DNA of 64,000 nucleotides from Clostridium sp. AWRP (GTDB lineage Bacteria > Bacillota > Clostridia > Clostridiales > Clostridiaceae), in assembly GCF_004006395.2 (NCBI RefSeq), contig NZ_CP029758.2:806001-870000 (forward strand), given 5' to 3'. A model generated the notes under the pieces. The model was not told where the DNA came from. It ran no database searches and saw nothing but the letters and a program-made list of their open reading frames with translations. Shown here piece after piece: positions 8,853 to 18,406 of the stretch. The position numbers and the translations under genes are program-made. Position 1 is the first letter of the stretch. Each line of letters begins with the position of its first letter.

Positions 8853-9068
8853 CATTAGATGGAGTTTTGACTCCACCTGATGCTTATTAACAGGCTTCTT
8901 AGTGCTTCAGCACTTAGAAGGCGTTATCCTTTAGGGAAAATCGTTATCCAGGGACGTAGCTGCTCTTTACTACCACTTGGAGAAAAGCAGATATCCAAAA
9001 TCTTTGATTTGGTGATAGTCGCTTTCACAGAGTGCGAGGGAGTATTAGAGCAGGTAGTCATCGGATAA
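8853..9068 (+). repeat. Dispersed structured element, copy A
   Basis: This is one of four related elements in the window. It starts with stem-loops (8853-8882, 8895-8920). The core follows, opening with TTATCCAGGG (8944) and closing with GGTAGTCATCGGATAA (9068). TTATC pairs with GATAA, and CTGCTCT (8960-8966) pairs exactly with AGAGCAG (9047-9053). The variable arm carries the small palindromic module GATATCCAAAATC / GATTTGGTGATAGTC. A perfect terminator follows 9 bp downstream, so this copy has an aptamer-plus-terminator layout, or is a small RNA with its own terminator. The stretch 8840-9309 holds no convincing protein gene. Confidence 0.7.
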
Positions 9069-9076
9069 AAATAAGA

Positions 9077-9119
9077 GAAGGGGTTTCTATAATAATTATG
9101 TTATAGAAGTCCTTTTTTA
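9077..9119 (+). terminator. Rho-independent terminator after element copy A
   Basis: AAGGGGTTTCTATAA and TTATAGAAGTCCTTTTTT form a strong hairpin (with G-U pairs) ending in a T tract. It ends transcripts from the yitT gene and from copy A. About 190 bp of AT-rich sequence with no recognisable feature follows before the chemoreceptor gene. Confidence 0.8.
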
Positions 9120-9309
9120 GTATTTGCAAAACTGTAATGGATTTTTTAGGATTAAAAGAGTAAGCTTTGTTAATTATTTTTATTATGTAAAGGAATTAAA
9201 TTTGGGCACGATATATAACTCAAATGTAATTTAGTTAATAGAACTTATAACTAAATTGATGTAAATTAATTTAAAATATGTAAATAATTTAAATTTAGGA
9301 GGAAATAGT

Positions 9310-11019
9310 ATGCCAAAAACGATAAAGAGTAAGTTAATACTATTAGTTGTTGCTGTGATTATTTCAATTACATCTTTAGGAATATATGCGCTGATAACTT
9401 TAGATTCAGTCAATAAGAAGTCTACTATTATAGATGAAATATGGATTCCGGCAATGCAGCATTCTCAAAACATTAGCGACATGACTTCTGATTTTAGAGT
9501 TTTAGAGTATGAACATATAATTGCTGTGGATTCTAATACAATGAATGAAAAGGAACAAGAAATGCAAAGCAAGATTATTCAGATAAACAGTGAAATCAAA
9601 TCATATGAAAAATCCATCTATAATACTCAAGACAAAAATTTAATTCAAGATGTTAAGAATGAGTGGAATAAGTATATTGATATGCATAAACAAGTTATAC
9701 AGTTAAGTAGGGAATTGAAGACCGACGATGCTATGAAAATTATGAATAGTGATTCAAAAAAAGCATTTGACGAGCTTTCTTCATCCTCTTCAAAGCTGGT
9801 TGATTTTAACAAAGAGATGGCTGATTCAGCAAGTACTCAAGGTGATAATATATATGTGCAAGCTAGAAATGTATACATAATTGTTATTTTAATTTTATCA
9901 ATAGTGTTACTTACATTTGGACTAACAGTTACAAAAGGGATAGTAAAATCATTAAGCATTATGAAGAAGGAATTGGACTTATTGTCAGAAAGAGGCGGAG
10001 ATTTAACACAAAAAATAAAGATTGATTCCAAGGATGAAATTGGTGAATTAGCTGTAAGCTTAAATAGATTTATATTTGATATAAAAGAAATAATGAAGGG
10101 AGTTAATGAAGCAATTGAAAATGTTATTTCAATAAATGAGGATATAAATAATAATGTTAATGAATTGTCAAATAATATACAAGATGTATCTGCAACAACG
10201 GAAGAAATTGCAGCAGGAATGCAGGAGACAGCAGCTTCTTCAGAGGAAATGGCAGCTACATCAGAAGAGATTGGAAAGGCTATAGAGGACATTGCAAACA
10301 AGTCTCAAGATGGTGATATAGAAGCTAATAATATAGATAAAAGAGGACAGGAAACTAAGCAAAATGTAACTAAATCACAGAAAAAAACTGAATCTATTCT
10401 TATAAAAACTAAGAAAGAACTTGAAGATGCCATTGAAAATTCTAAGATAGTTCAGCAAATAAATATACTTTCAGAAACTATAATGGAGGTAACGGAACAA
10501 ACTAATTTACTAGCATTGAATGCAGCTATAGAAGCTGAAAGAGCAGGAGAATCTGGTAAAGGTTTTGCTGTAGTTGCTGATGAAGTAAGAAAACTTGCAG
10601 AAGAATCCAATAGTACAGTTACTGAGATAAAAAACATGACGGAAAAGGTCACCGGGGCAGTTGATATTTTATCCAAAAGTTCAAATAAGTTGTTAAAATT
10701 TTTATCTGAAGATATAAGTAATGATTACAAATTTATGATTAAGGCAGCAGAGAGTTATAGTATGGATGCCAGCTTTGTAAACAATCTTGTTGGTAACTTT
10801 AGTAATACTTCAAAGCACCTTTCAACATCAGTAAATGATATGGTAAAAACTATAGATCAGCTAGCTGAAGCTTCATCACAGGGAGCTGAAGGTACAACAA
10901 ATGTTGCTAAAAAGATAGATGATGTTAATTCTAAAACTAACAGTATAGTTGAACAAATAGCAATGTCAAGTGAGAGCATGGGAAAATTAAAAGAAGAAAT
11001 AGGAAAGTTTAAGTTATAG
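9310..11019 (+). CDS. Methyl-accepting chemotaxis protein
   Basis: The 569-residue chemoreceptor has an N-terminal TM helix (about 8-30), an extracytoplasmic four-helix-bundle sensor (4HB_MCP-like, about 31-180), a second TM (about 185-208), a HAMP domain (about 210-262) and a long cytoplasmic coiled coil. The signalling tip is intact in EVTEQTNLLALNAAIEAERA and GKGFAVVADEVRKLAEES. Ala/Glu/Ser-rich methylation helices lie on both sides (TTEEIAAGMQETAASSEEMA). Stimulus is unknown. No chemotaxis partners lie nearby, so it must feed a distant Che system. It appears monocistronic with its own terminator. Confidence 0.93.
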   Translation: MPKTIKSKLILLVVAVIISITSLGIYALITLDSVNKKSTIIDEIWIPAMQHSQNISDMTSDFRVLEYEHIIAVDSNTMNEKEQEMQSKIIQINSEIKSYEKSIYNTQDKNLIQDVKNEWNKYIDMHKQVIQLSRELKTDDAMKIMNSDSKKAFDELSSSSSKLVDFNKEMADSASTQGDNIYVQARNVYIIVILILSIVLLTFGLTVTKGIVKSLSIMKKELDLLSERGGDLTQKIKIDSKDEIGELAVSLNRFIFDIKEIMKGVNEAIENVISINEDINNNVNELSNNIQDVSATTEEIAAGMQETAASSEEMAATSEEIGKAIEDIANKSQDGDIEANNIDKRGQETKQNVTKSQKKTESILIKTKKELEDAIENSKIVQQINILSETIMEVTEQTNLLALNAAIEAERAGESGKGFAVVADEVRKLAEESNSTVTEIKNMTEKVTGAVDILSKSSNKLLKFLSEDISNDYKFMIKAAESYSMDASFVNNLVGNFSNTSKHLSTSVNDMVKTIDQLAEASSQGAEGTTNVAKKIDDVNSKTNSIVEQIAMSSESMGKLKEEIGKFKL

Positions 11020-11040
11020 AATTATTACCTTTTTAAATAG

Positions 11041-11078
11041 AAACCCCAACTTAATTTTAGGTTGGGGTTTTAATTTTT
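11041..11078 (+). terminator. Rho-independent terminator of the chemoreceptor gene
   Basis: AAACCCCAAC (11041-11050) and GTTGGGGTTT (11061-11070) make a perfect 10-bp stem, followed by TAATTTTT, 21 bp after the stop codon. Confidence 0.92.
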
Positions 11079-11157
11079 AATTATATGAGTTTAAATTGCA
11101 AAATTGCATACTTACAGGAATGTAAGATTCAACGTTTTAATTGTAAGCATATAGTTA

Positions 11158-11186
11158 TTGTTGTAGATTACTTAAAAAAATATAAT
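11158..11186 (+). promoter_or_regulatory. Candidate promoter of the ABC exporter operon
   Basis: TTGTTG (11158-11163) and TATAAT (11181-11186) are 17 bp apart, 75 bp upstream of the ATPase start codon. The -35 box is imperfect. Confidence 0.45.
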
Positions 11187-11261
11187 AGATTAAGAAAACA
11201 CAATAAAAAATTTTGTATTTAGTCATTTAAAGTAAATCAGTATATAGAGGGGGATAACAAT

Positions 11262-11942
11262 ATGGATGAAATATTAAAAGTTGAAAGCTTATCAAAGACT
11301 TATGGCAAGGGAGGAAATAAAGTTGAAGCTCTAAAGAATGTATCATTTACCGTTAACAGAGGTGAATTTTTAGCAATAATAGGGTCATCTGGTTCTGGAA
11401 AAAGTACACTTCTACATATGCTTGGAGGACTTGACAGGCCAACATCTGGAAAAGTGTATATAGAAAATGAAGATATATATAAGTTAAATGAAGAAAAATT
11501 AGCTATATTCAGGAGAAGAAATATTGGGTTTGTATTTCAATTTTTTAATCTCATACCAGTTTTAAATGTAGAAGAAAATATATCTCTTCCATCACTTTTG
11601 GATAGGGAAAAAGCAGATAGAGGTTACTTAAATGAAGTAATAAGTATGCTTGGATTAAAAGAGAGAGTAACTCATCTCCCATCCGAGTTATCAGGAGGCC
11701 AGCAGCAGAGGGTATCAATTGGAAGAGCTCTTATAAATAAACCAGCTCTTATACTTGCAGATGAACCAACAGGAAATTTGGACAGTAAAAATAGTAAAGA
11801 AGTAATAGAACTTTTAAACTTATCATCAAAAAAATATAATCAAACTTTAATTATCATAACCCATGATATAAATGTAGCAGAGCAAGCAGATAGGGTTATT
11901 ACTATATTTGATGGAGAAATAAAAGCGGATAAATCAATTTAA
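11262..11942 (+). CDS. ABC transporter ATP-binding protein (MacB/LolD/SalX type)
   Basis: The 226-residue nucleotide-binding subunit has Walker A GSSGSGKST at 41-49, a Q-loop near VFQFFNLIP (91-99), signature LSGGQ at 143-147, Walker B LILADEPT at 163-170 and the switch His in IIITHD. The sequence is typical of the ATPases that drive FtsX-domain mechanotransmission permeases rather than uptake systems. It is 19 bp upstream of its permease and sits in the same locus as a TCS. Antimicrobial peptide or cell-wall-antibiotic resistance is a common role for this arrangement, but that is inference here. Confidence 0.93.
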   Translation: MDEILKVESLSKTYGKGGNKVEALKNVSFTVNRGEFLAIIGSSGSGKSTLLHMLGGLDRPTSGKVYIENEDIYKLNEEKLAIFRRRNIGFVFQFFNLIPVLNVEENISLPSLLDREKADRGYLNEVISMLGLKERVTHLPSELSGGQQQRVSIGRALINKPALILADEPTGNLDSKNSKEVIELLNLSSKKYNQTLIIITHDINVAEQADRVITIFDGEIKADKSI

Positions 11943-11961
11943 AGTAGGGAGGTGATATAAG

Positions 11962-14508
11962 ATGAATAGTTATAAGGAAATAACAAATAAATATTTGAAA
12001 CACAACAAAAAGAGGACAATGCTAACTATTTTAGGAGTAATACTTTCTGTGGCATTGATTACGGCAGTGGGATTATTTATTAAAAGTTTGCAAAATTCTT
12101 TTGTTGAAAGTGCTATAAAGCAAAATGGAAGTTATCACGTTAAGATTCAAAAAATGACTGCAGATGATTACAGCCAGTTAAAAGCTAATCCTAAAATTGA
12201 AAAAGTAGGTATTCAAGAAAAGTGGTTTGAAAGTAATTTAAAAGATGGAAAAAAGATTGAAATCAATAAATACAATAAATCTGCTTTAGAATTTTTACCT
12301 AAAAGCTATAATACAGTAAAAGGAAGGCTCCCTGAAAAAGAAGGAGAAATAGCAGTTGAAAACTGGGCGTTTAGTTATATGAAGGGTGACACTAAAATAG
12401 GAGATACTATAAAATTTAAGACAGATCAAGGAGAAGAAAAAAAATTCAAAATAACGGGAATTATTCAAAATCAGGCTGAAACTCAATACAACGGTACAGC
12501 TTTAGGTATGACTTATTCTACTATATTTAATATAGAAAAATCTGCAGTATATGTGAGCATATACAAAAAGGCAGGAATATCAAATACCGTATCAGAATTA
12601 AGTAATAAATTTAAAGACAACTGTATTTTAAATAAAGATCTATTGGACTATTCAGGTGAAGGTAGTAATGATTTAAATAAACAATTGTATGGTATAGCAG
12701 GTGTAATAATAGGTATAATTATAATAGCAACTATAGCTGTCATATATAATTCTTTTCAGATAAGTGTAATTGAGAGAATGAAGCAATTTGGACTTTTGAG
12801 AGCTGTTGGAGCGACACCAGCACAGATTAGAAAAATAGTTTTGAGGGAAGCATCCATAATAAGTGCAATAGGCATTCCACTTGGGCTTTTGTCTGGAATA
12901 TTTGCAATGTTTGTAGTGAGCAAGATATTTAGTATAATGTCAGATACAGCGTTTAACAATTTAAAAATAGTAATTCCTTACTATGTGATTATTATAAGTG
13001 CATTAGTTGGAGTGCTTTCAATATATTTATCTGCATTTATTCCAGCAAGAGCTGCATCAAAGGTATCACCTTTAGTTGCTATAAGCAGCAGGACATCTAT
13101 ATCAAAGGAAAAGATAAGCAAAAAGAGGGGAAATATTTTAAAAAAATTTTTGAACATTGAAAGTTTAATGGCATTTAAAAATATAAAGAGAAATAAGAAA
13201 AAATTCAGAGTTACTGTTTTTTCAATGGTAATAAGTATAACACTTTTTATATTCTTTTCATCTTTTATAAATATGATGACAATTTTTACAGGTTCACAGT
13301 CTGAAGATGTAAAAATGAATTTTGAATTAATTGGTGTAGTTGATAAAAATGGAACAAGCTCCCTTAAAGAAAATATTATAAACAAAGTAAAGCAAAGTAA
13401 ACTTGTAGATAAACAATACGTATCCTATGGAACTTATTCTTCCAGTATGTTGATTCCAAATGAAAAGAGAAATGATTACTTAGTCAAGAATGCACCTAAG
13501 ACTTATAGTGATGTTACCTTTGAAAATAAAAAGATGAGTTCTATAACAACATTGTTTGATATTTATGATGATGACAAGATTAGAAGCATTAAAAGCTATA
13601 TTAAATCTGGTAAAGCGGACACTTCAAATATGGCTGAGGAAAATGGTGTTGTCATAGTAAAGAATAGTATGTTATCTGTAAATAAAAAATACTATAATGG
13701 TTCAATTACTAATTTAAAAGTTGGAGATACTATTTATATTGATAAGAATATGATGTATAGACCAGTACAGGGAGAAGATTATATTGATAAGAACAAAAAG
13801 GAAAACGAAGAGTTTAATAAAGACAATATGATAAAGGTAAAAGTAGCAGCAGTAGTAGATGATGCACCATATCAATTTTATTCAGATAATATCAAACTTT
13901 TTCATATTATAATGACAAAAGATGTAATGAAGAATATTACTGGCAGACATTTAAATAAGATGCCTGTTAAAATATCTCAAATACGCTTAAGAGATAAAAA
14001 AGATGCAGATAAGTTTAATAGTTTTATTTCACCAATATGTGATAGAGAGGGAGTAAAGGCTATTGATATATCCAAACAAGCTGAAGCTGCTAGGGGAAAT
14101 ACGATGCAGCTTATGGTACTTATGTATGGATTTATAGCTGTAATTTCTCTAATAGGTGCAGTTAATATAATAAATACTATAACTACCAACCTGATTTTAA
14201 GAAAAAAAGAAATAGCATCTTTAAGTGCAATTGGAATGACTTATAAAAATATAAGGCAGATGATATTAAAAGAAGGAGTGCTATATGGACTATATGGTGC
14301 ATTTTATGGGGGTATTGTAGGCAGCCTGTTATCTTATGCAGTATCATCACCTATGAGAAAAATTATTGATTTTAAGTGGAATATTCCATGGAATTTGATA
14401 CTTGTGAGTGGATTAGCTGCAATATTTATAGGGTTAATATCTGTAATAAAACCTTTAGCTAGAATTAAAAGGGAAAATATAATAGATGTCATAAGACAAG
14501 AAGATTAA
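11962..14508 (+). CDS. ABC transporter permease with two FtsX domains
   Basis: The 848-residue membrane protein has TM1 at about 20-42, a large MacB-like extracytoplasmic domain (about 45-235) and an FtsX domain with three TM helices (about 240-375, containing RMKQFGLLRAVGATPAQIRK). A second TM (about 415-440), a second extracytoplasmic domain (about 445-705) and a final FtsX domain with three helices (about 710-840, containing LRKKEIASLSAIGMTYKNIR) follow. Eight helices and duplicated FtsX units place it with peptide/lipoprotein-type exporters. It works with the preceding ATPase. BceB is shorter and organised differently, so this is not a canonical BceAB pair. Confidence 0.9.
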   Translation: MNSYKEITNKYLKHNKKRTMLTILGVILSVALITAVGLFIKSLQNSFVESAIKQNGSYHVKIQKMTADDYSQLKANPKIEKVGIQEKWFESNLKDGKKIEINKYNKSALEFLPKSYNTVKGRLPEKEGEIAVENWAFSYMKGDTKIGDTIKFKTDQGEEKKFKITGIIQNQAETQYNGTALGMTYSTIFNIEKSAVYVSIYKKAGISNTVSELSNKFKDNCILNKDLLDYSGEGSNDLNKQLYGIAGVIIGIIIIATIAVIYNSFQISVIERMKQFGLLRAVGATPAQIRKIVLREASIISAIGIPLGLLSGIFAMFVVSKIFSIMSDTAFNNLKIVIPYYVIIISALVGVLSIYLSAFIPARAASKVSPLVAISSRTSISKEKISKKRGNILKKFLNIESLMAFKNIKRNKKKFRVTVFSMVISITLFIFFSSFINMMTIFTGSQSEDVKMNFELIGVVDKNGTSSLKENIINKVKQSKLVDKQYVSYGTYSSSMLIPNEKRNDYLVKNAPKTYSDVTFENKKMSSITTLFDIYDDDKIRSIKSYIKSGKADTSNMAEENGVVIVKNSMLSVNKKYYNGSITNLKVGDTIYIDKNMMYRPVQGEDYIDKNKKENEEFNKDNMIKVKVAAVVDDAPYQFYSDNIKLFHIIMTKDVMKNITGRHLNKMPVKISQIRLRDKKDADKFNSFISPICDREGVKAIDISKQAEAARGNTMQLMVLMYGFIAVISLIGAVNIINTITTNLILRKKEIASLSAIGMTYKNIRQMILKEGVLYGLYGAFYGGIVGSLLSYAVSSPMRKIIDFKWNIPWNLILVSGLAAIFIGLISVIKPLARIKRENIIDVIRQED

Positions 14509-14617
14509 GTGTAATATATTATATAGGGTTTCTAGATTAAAAATTGGTTTGATATAGGCCATATGCTGCTAAATTTCGCTGAGAATTCCATAAATTAATC
14601 TTGTAGAAGGTGGTTAT

Positions 14618-14707
14618 ATGAGATTTGGTTTTATGTTTGCTATCGGACTTATTTGCGCTGCTATAATTATTATGGTTGTAAAAGATAGAAAGTCAAATAA
14701 AAAATAA
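14618..14707 (+). CDS. Small single-pass membrane peptide (29 residues)
   Basis: An ATG follows AGAAGGTGG at proper spacing and opens a 29-codon frame. The product begins MRFGFMF, continues with a hydrophobic helix (about residues 4-21, AIGLICAAIIIMVV) and ends in a basic tail KDRKSNKK, giving a clean N-out/C-in small membrane protein. It lies between the ABC permease and the TCS genes, which suggests a modulator of the transporter or kinase. No homologue is recognised. The rest of the 14509-14901 gap holds a palindrome (14780-14826) and a GGGTTTCTA fragment (14526) resembling the ends of the palindromic elements described at 20.8 and 45.5 kb. Confidence 0.6.
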   Translation: MRFGFMFAIGLICAAIIIMVVKDRKSNKK

Positions 14708-14779
14708 AGATAGCAGATTGCTTCTCTAATTAAATATACAGTGCCATTGGCTGCAAATTTATAATTTACACGGATAACT

Positions 14780-14826
14780 ATTGATAAGCACCAGATAAAA
14801 AAATATTTCATCTGGTGCTTATCAAT
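14780..14826 (+). terminator. Strong 17-bp perfect hairpin between the ABC and TCS genes
   Basis: ATTGATAAGCACCAGAT (14780-14796) pairs exactly with ATCTGGTGCTTATCAAT (14810-14826). It is the most stable hairpin in the gap and probably ends or attenuates transcription from the ABC genes. It lacks a clear T tract, so an operator or processing role is also possible. Confidence 0.55.
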
Positions 14827-14901
14827 TTGTGTATATAGCTAGACAAAGATCTTAGTTAGTGTATAGAATATATTTTAAAGATATATTATGGAGGTGCTAA
14901 T

Positions 14902-15600
14902 TTGAATAAAATATTACTTCTAGAAGATGATGAAGCACTGGCACTTGGAATTGATTTTACTCTTCAAGATGAGGGGTATGAAGTGAAAAGGTGTTCCTGT
15001 GTTAGTGAAGCTAAAAAAATTTTTGACAGTGAAACTTTTGATATTGTTATATTAGATGTAATGTTACCAGATGGAAGTGGATATGATGTATGTAAATATA
15101 TACGTAAAAAAAGTGAGATTCCAGTAATATTTCTAACTGCCTGCGATGAAGAAGTAAATGCTGTTTTAGGGCTAGATATAGGTGCGGACGATTATATAAC
15201 AAAACCATTTAGAGTAAAAGAATTCATTTCTAGAATCAAGGCAATTTTGAGAAGAACGGAAAAAAACAATTCGGATAAGAGTGATATATTAAAATCCGAA
15301 AAAATTGTTTTAAATACAACCAAATTGGAGGCTTATAGAAATGGATGTGATATGTCCCTTTCTATGCAGGAATATAAATTGTTGCTACTTTTTATGACTA
15401 ATCCCAAAAGAGTTATGAATAGGGAAGAAATACTAGATAAGCTTAGCGATGGAAGTGGAGATTACTTCGATACAAATACGCTTTCCGTATATATAAAGAG
15501 GATAAGAGAAAAAATAGAGGATGACTCTTCAAATCCTAAGTATATAAAAACAAAAAGAGGATTTGGATATGAGTGGGATTTGGAAGTTGAAAAGGAGTAA
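14902..15600 (+). CDS. OmpR-family response regulator
   Basis: The 232-residue protein starts at a TTG after GGAGGTG. The receiver domain (1-120) has the acidic pair E8/D9/D10, phospho-acceptor Asp52 in VILDVMLPDG, Thr in VIFLTA and Lys in ITKPF. A winged-helix DNA-binding domain follows (about 130-228, ending TKRGFGYEWD). It is 3 bp upstream of its kinase. Because it follows the ABC exporter, it probably controls that operon in response to an envelope-active compound. Confidence 0.93.
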   Translation: MNKILLLEDDEALALGIDFTLQDEGYEVKRCSCVSEAKKIFDSETFDIVILDVMLPDGSGYDVCKYIRKKSEIPVIFLTACDEEVNAVLGLDIGADDYITKPFRVKEFISRIKAILRRTEKNNSDKSDILKSEKIVLNTTKLEAYRNGCDMSLSMQEYKLLLLFMTNPKRVMNREEILDKLSDGSGDYFDTNTLSVYIKRIREKIEDDSSNPKYIKTKRGFGYEWDLEVEKE

Positions 15601-15603
15601 AAC

Positions 15604-16851
15604 ATGAGGGAGTATTATGAAAATCCGGAACTTAGGAAAAGTTCCTGTATTATATTGATTTTAGCTTTATTGTCAATACTCATAAGTTCTTATACTATTG
15701 ATAAGAGTTATGAAAGAATAAAGGATAGTTATGTAGATAATAATGCAGCTGTTGTTGGTAAAATAGTAAAAATTCATCCTGAATTGAAAAATGAAGTTGT
15801 AACTATTGTAACGAAAAATAGCAGTGGAGAAGATATAAAAAGTGGAAGAAGAATATTGAAAGATTATGGATATAGCACAGAATTGAATATAGATTTGATG
15901 CCTCAATTGGAAAATAATTATAGAAATTTAATTAAAAGTTTACTTACTTCTATGGTTTGTTTTTTTGCAATAGTGTTTTTAACAAATGCTATTTTATATA
16001 TAAGAATATATAAAAAACTTGAAAGACTTATACTAGCAGCAAAAAATATGTTGGATTATAATTTTGACATAAGAATTTATGAAAATGCGGAAGGTACTTT
16101 TGCAAAGCTTGCCTATGCTTTTGATAACATGAGGGTAATTTTAAAAAATAATTTTTCACAAATGCAGCACGAAAAAGATTTTTTAGTTAACACTCTGTCA
16201 GATATATCACATCAAATAAAAACTCCAATTTCATCCCTTATAATATATAACGATATACTTTTGAATAGAAAGATAGATGATAATAAGAGAATCGAATTTT
16301 TAGAAAATAGTAAAAATCAACTAAATAGAATCGAATGGCTTGTAAAAAGTTTACTCCAACTTGCAAAATTAGATGCAGGTGCAATAAAGTTTAAAATGAT
16401 AAGTTTAGATATAAATAAAACTGTAATGGAATCTTTAAAATTTTTAGATATAAAAGCAGAAAGTAAGAATGTTAAACTCAATTTTTATCCTGGCAGGGAT
16501 AAAATTATGTTAAAGCATGATCATAATTGGATAAGTGAAGCAATTGTAAATGTAATTAAGAATGCAATTGAACACACGAAGTCTGGTGGGGAAGTTAATG
16601 TGTTTACTGAAGTAAGTCAGGTTTGCACCAGGGTCATAGTTAAAGACAATGGAGAAGGAATACCGAAAGAAGAACTTAAACATGTTTTTGAAAGATTTTA
16701 TAAGGGAAAGATGAATAAAAGCACTGAATCCATTGGAATTGGTCTTGCCCTTTCAAAATCTATAATCGATGGAAACGGTGGTATGATTGATGTAAAAAGT
16801 AAGATAGGTAAGGGAACTGTTTTTACTGTTACTTTTTTAAATACAAATTAA
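15604..16851 (+). CDS. Membrane sensor histidine kinase
   Basis: The 415-residue kinase has TM1 at about 14-30, a short ~85-residue extracytoplasmic segment, TM2 at about 115-138, a HAMP-like linker, an H-box with His203 in LSDISHQIKTPISSL, and an ATPase domain with an N-box (VIKNAIEHT), G1 (DNGEGIP), F-box (FERFYKG) and G2 (GIGLALSKSII). It partners with the regulator just upstream. The small sensor suggests it may detect the state of the nearby ABC transporter rather than a bulk ligand. An IS256-family element is inserted only 15 bp after its stop codon. Confidence 0.93.
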   Translation: MREYYENPELRKSSCIILILALLSILISSYTIDKSYERIKDSYVDNNAAVVGKIVKIHPELKNEVVTIVTKNSSGEDIKSGRRILKDYGYSTELNIDLMPQLENNYRNLIKSLLTSMVCFFAIVFLTNAILYIRIYKKLERLILAAKNMLDYNFDIRIYENAEGTFAKLAYAFDNMRVILKNNFSQMQHEKDFLVNTLSDISHQIKTPISSLIIYNDILLNRKIDDNKRIEFLENSKNQLNRIEWLVKSLLQLAKLDAGAIKFKMISLDINKTVMESLKFLDIKAESKNVKLNFYPGRDKIMLKHDHNWISEAIVNVIKNAIEHTKSGGEVNVFTEVSQVCTRVIVKDNGEGIPKEELKHVFERFYKGKMNKSTESIGIGLALSKSIIDGNGGMIDVKSKIGKGTVFTVTFLNTN

Positions 16852-16866
16852 ATATAGATTTTTTAC

Positions 16867-18406
16867 GAGAACGTACATAGATTTGTGTAAATCAAATCTA
16901 GGTATGTTCTTTTTATGTATGTAGAACTGGTAATAGTGGTAATAATAAGTATAAATAATTTTTGAGAGGAGATCTAAATATGAATATACTGGAAGTACCA
17001 GACATTGATTTAAAAAAGGAATTAAAGAAGTGTAATAGTATGGAGGACTTAGTAGGTAAAAATGGACTTATGCAAAGGTTATTTGGAGGCATAATACAGC
17101 AGTTTTTAGAAGCAGAAATGGAAGAACACCTCGGAAGAGAAAAATATACAAGGCTGTCTGACGAAGATAAAAACTATAGAAATGGATATAGTTCTAAAAA
17201 TATTAGGACCAGTTTTGGCCCGGTTAAAGTAGATGTACCAAGGGATAGAAAGTCTGAGTTCGAACCTAAGATAGTCAAGAAATATGAAACTGTTTGCAAC
17301 GAACTTGATAAGAAAGTTATAGGTTTATATGCACGTGGTATGTCTGTAGATGATATAAAATCAGAGATAGATGAACTTTACGGAGTAGATATATCCCCTG
17401 CAATGATATCCAAAATTACAGATAAGGTTATGGATACAGCCCTAGCATGGCAAAATAGAGCTCTTGATCCAATGTATCCTATAGTATATATGGATGCCTT
17501 GTATTTTAAAGTCAGAGATGAACATAGAATTGTAAATAAAGCTGCCTATGTTTGTATGGCACTTGATGTAAAAGGCCATAAAGACATACTTGGAATATGG
17601 GTTGGCGAACAGGAAGGAGCAAAATACTGGTTATCTGTATGCAATGATCTTAAAAACAGGGGTGTTAAAGATATTTTAATAGCCTGTATGGACGGACTTA
17701 AAGGGCTTCCAGATGCAATCAAAGTAGTTTTTCCTGAAGTTAACATACAGAATTGTATAATACACCAGATAAGAAATTCTATAAAATATATACCTTCAAA
17801 GAATGTTAAGGCTTTTATGAAGGATTTAAAAGAAGTATATAAGGCAGTTAATGAAACAATGGCAAGTCAGGCATTACAATCACTGAATGATAAATGGGGA
17901 GATAAGTATCCTATAGTTATACAGTCATGGCAAAATAACTGGGAAAATCTATCTACATATTTTGATTTCCCTCAAGATATAAGAAAAATAATATATACAA
18001 CTAATGCTCTGGAAGGTTTCAACAGACAACTTAGGAAATTCACTAAGGTAAGGACGGTATTTCCTACAGACGATTCCCTTCTAAAAGCTCTATACCTGGC
18101 AACCGAGCAGATAATGCTTAAATGGACGGCACCTTCTTCAAACTGGGCAAATACACTGGCTCAATTAACCATAATGTTTAAAGATAGAATAGAGCCATAT
18201 ATATAAAGATAAAGCCTGTACTATTTTGTATAAAGATGAATAATAATAGTATTATTGCTAACAATACTATTATTAGAAAGCTAAATCACACTATTATTAG
18301 TTATTTCCTAAAAAATAAAAATTACTACAGGAATTTAATCCTATAGTAATTTCCAAATAAATTTTATCCCGTCTATTCTATTTTACACAAATCTATGGAT
18401 GCTCCC
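16867..18406 (+). mobile_element. Complete IS256-family insertion sequence
   Basis: The element is 1540 bp long. Its ends are 25-bp imperfect inverted repeats: left GAGAACGTACATAGATTTGT continuing GTAAA (16867-16891), and right (read inward) GGGAGCATCCATAGATTTGT continuing GTAAA (18382-18406). The last 16 bases of each are identical. The outside 8-mers are identical, TTTTTTAC at 16859-16866 and at 18407-18414, a perfect target-site duplication. One transposase gene fills most of the interior. Intact ends, intact gene and unmutated duplication indicate a recent insertion. Confidence 0.93.
16980..18206 (+). CDS. IS256-family transposase
   Basis: The protein has 408 residues from the ATG at 16980; the GAGAGGAG site at 16964-16971 is correctly spaced for it, and an upstream TTG at 16962 lies at that site and is less likely. 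It is a Mutator-type DDE transposase: Asp172 in YMDALYFKV, Asp238 in ACMDGLKG and Glu345 in TTNALEGFNRQ. The C-H box region is seen in NCIIHQIRNS (258-267). The length is normal for the family, and no frameshift or stop is present, so the element is probably active. Confidence 0.95.
   Translation: MNILEVPDIDLKKELKKCNSMEDLVGKNGLMQRLFGGIIQQFLEAEMEEHLGREKYTRLSDEDKNYRNGYSSKNIRTSFGPVKVDVPRDRKSEFEPKIVKKYETVCNELDKKVIGLYARGMSVDDIKSEIDELYGVDISPAMISKITDKVMDTALAWQNRALDPMYPIVYMDALYFKVRDEHRIVNKAAYVCMALDVKGHKDILGIWVGEQEGAKYWLSVCNDLKNRGVKDILIACMDGLKGLPDAIKVVFPEVNIQNCIIHQIRNSIKYIPSKNVKAFMKDLKEVYKAVNETMASQALQSLNDKWGDKYPIVIQSWQNNWENLSTYFDFPQDIRKIIYTTNALEGFNRQLRKFTKVRTVFPTDDSLLKALYLATEQIMLKWTAPSSNWANTLAQLTIMFKDRIEPYI

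Noticed and set aside
8880..9068. 62-codon open frame inside copy A
   Set aside because: It runs through the structured element and its palindromic arm, has no ribosome-binding site, and is not open in the other copies.
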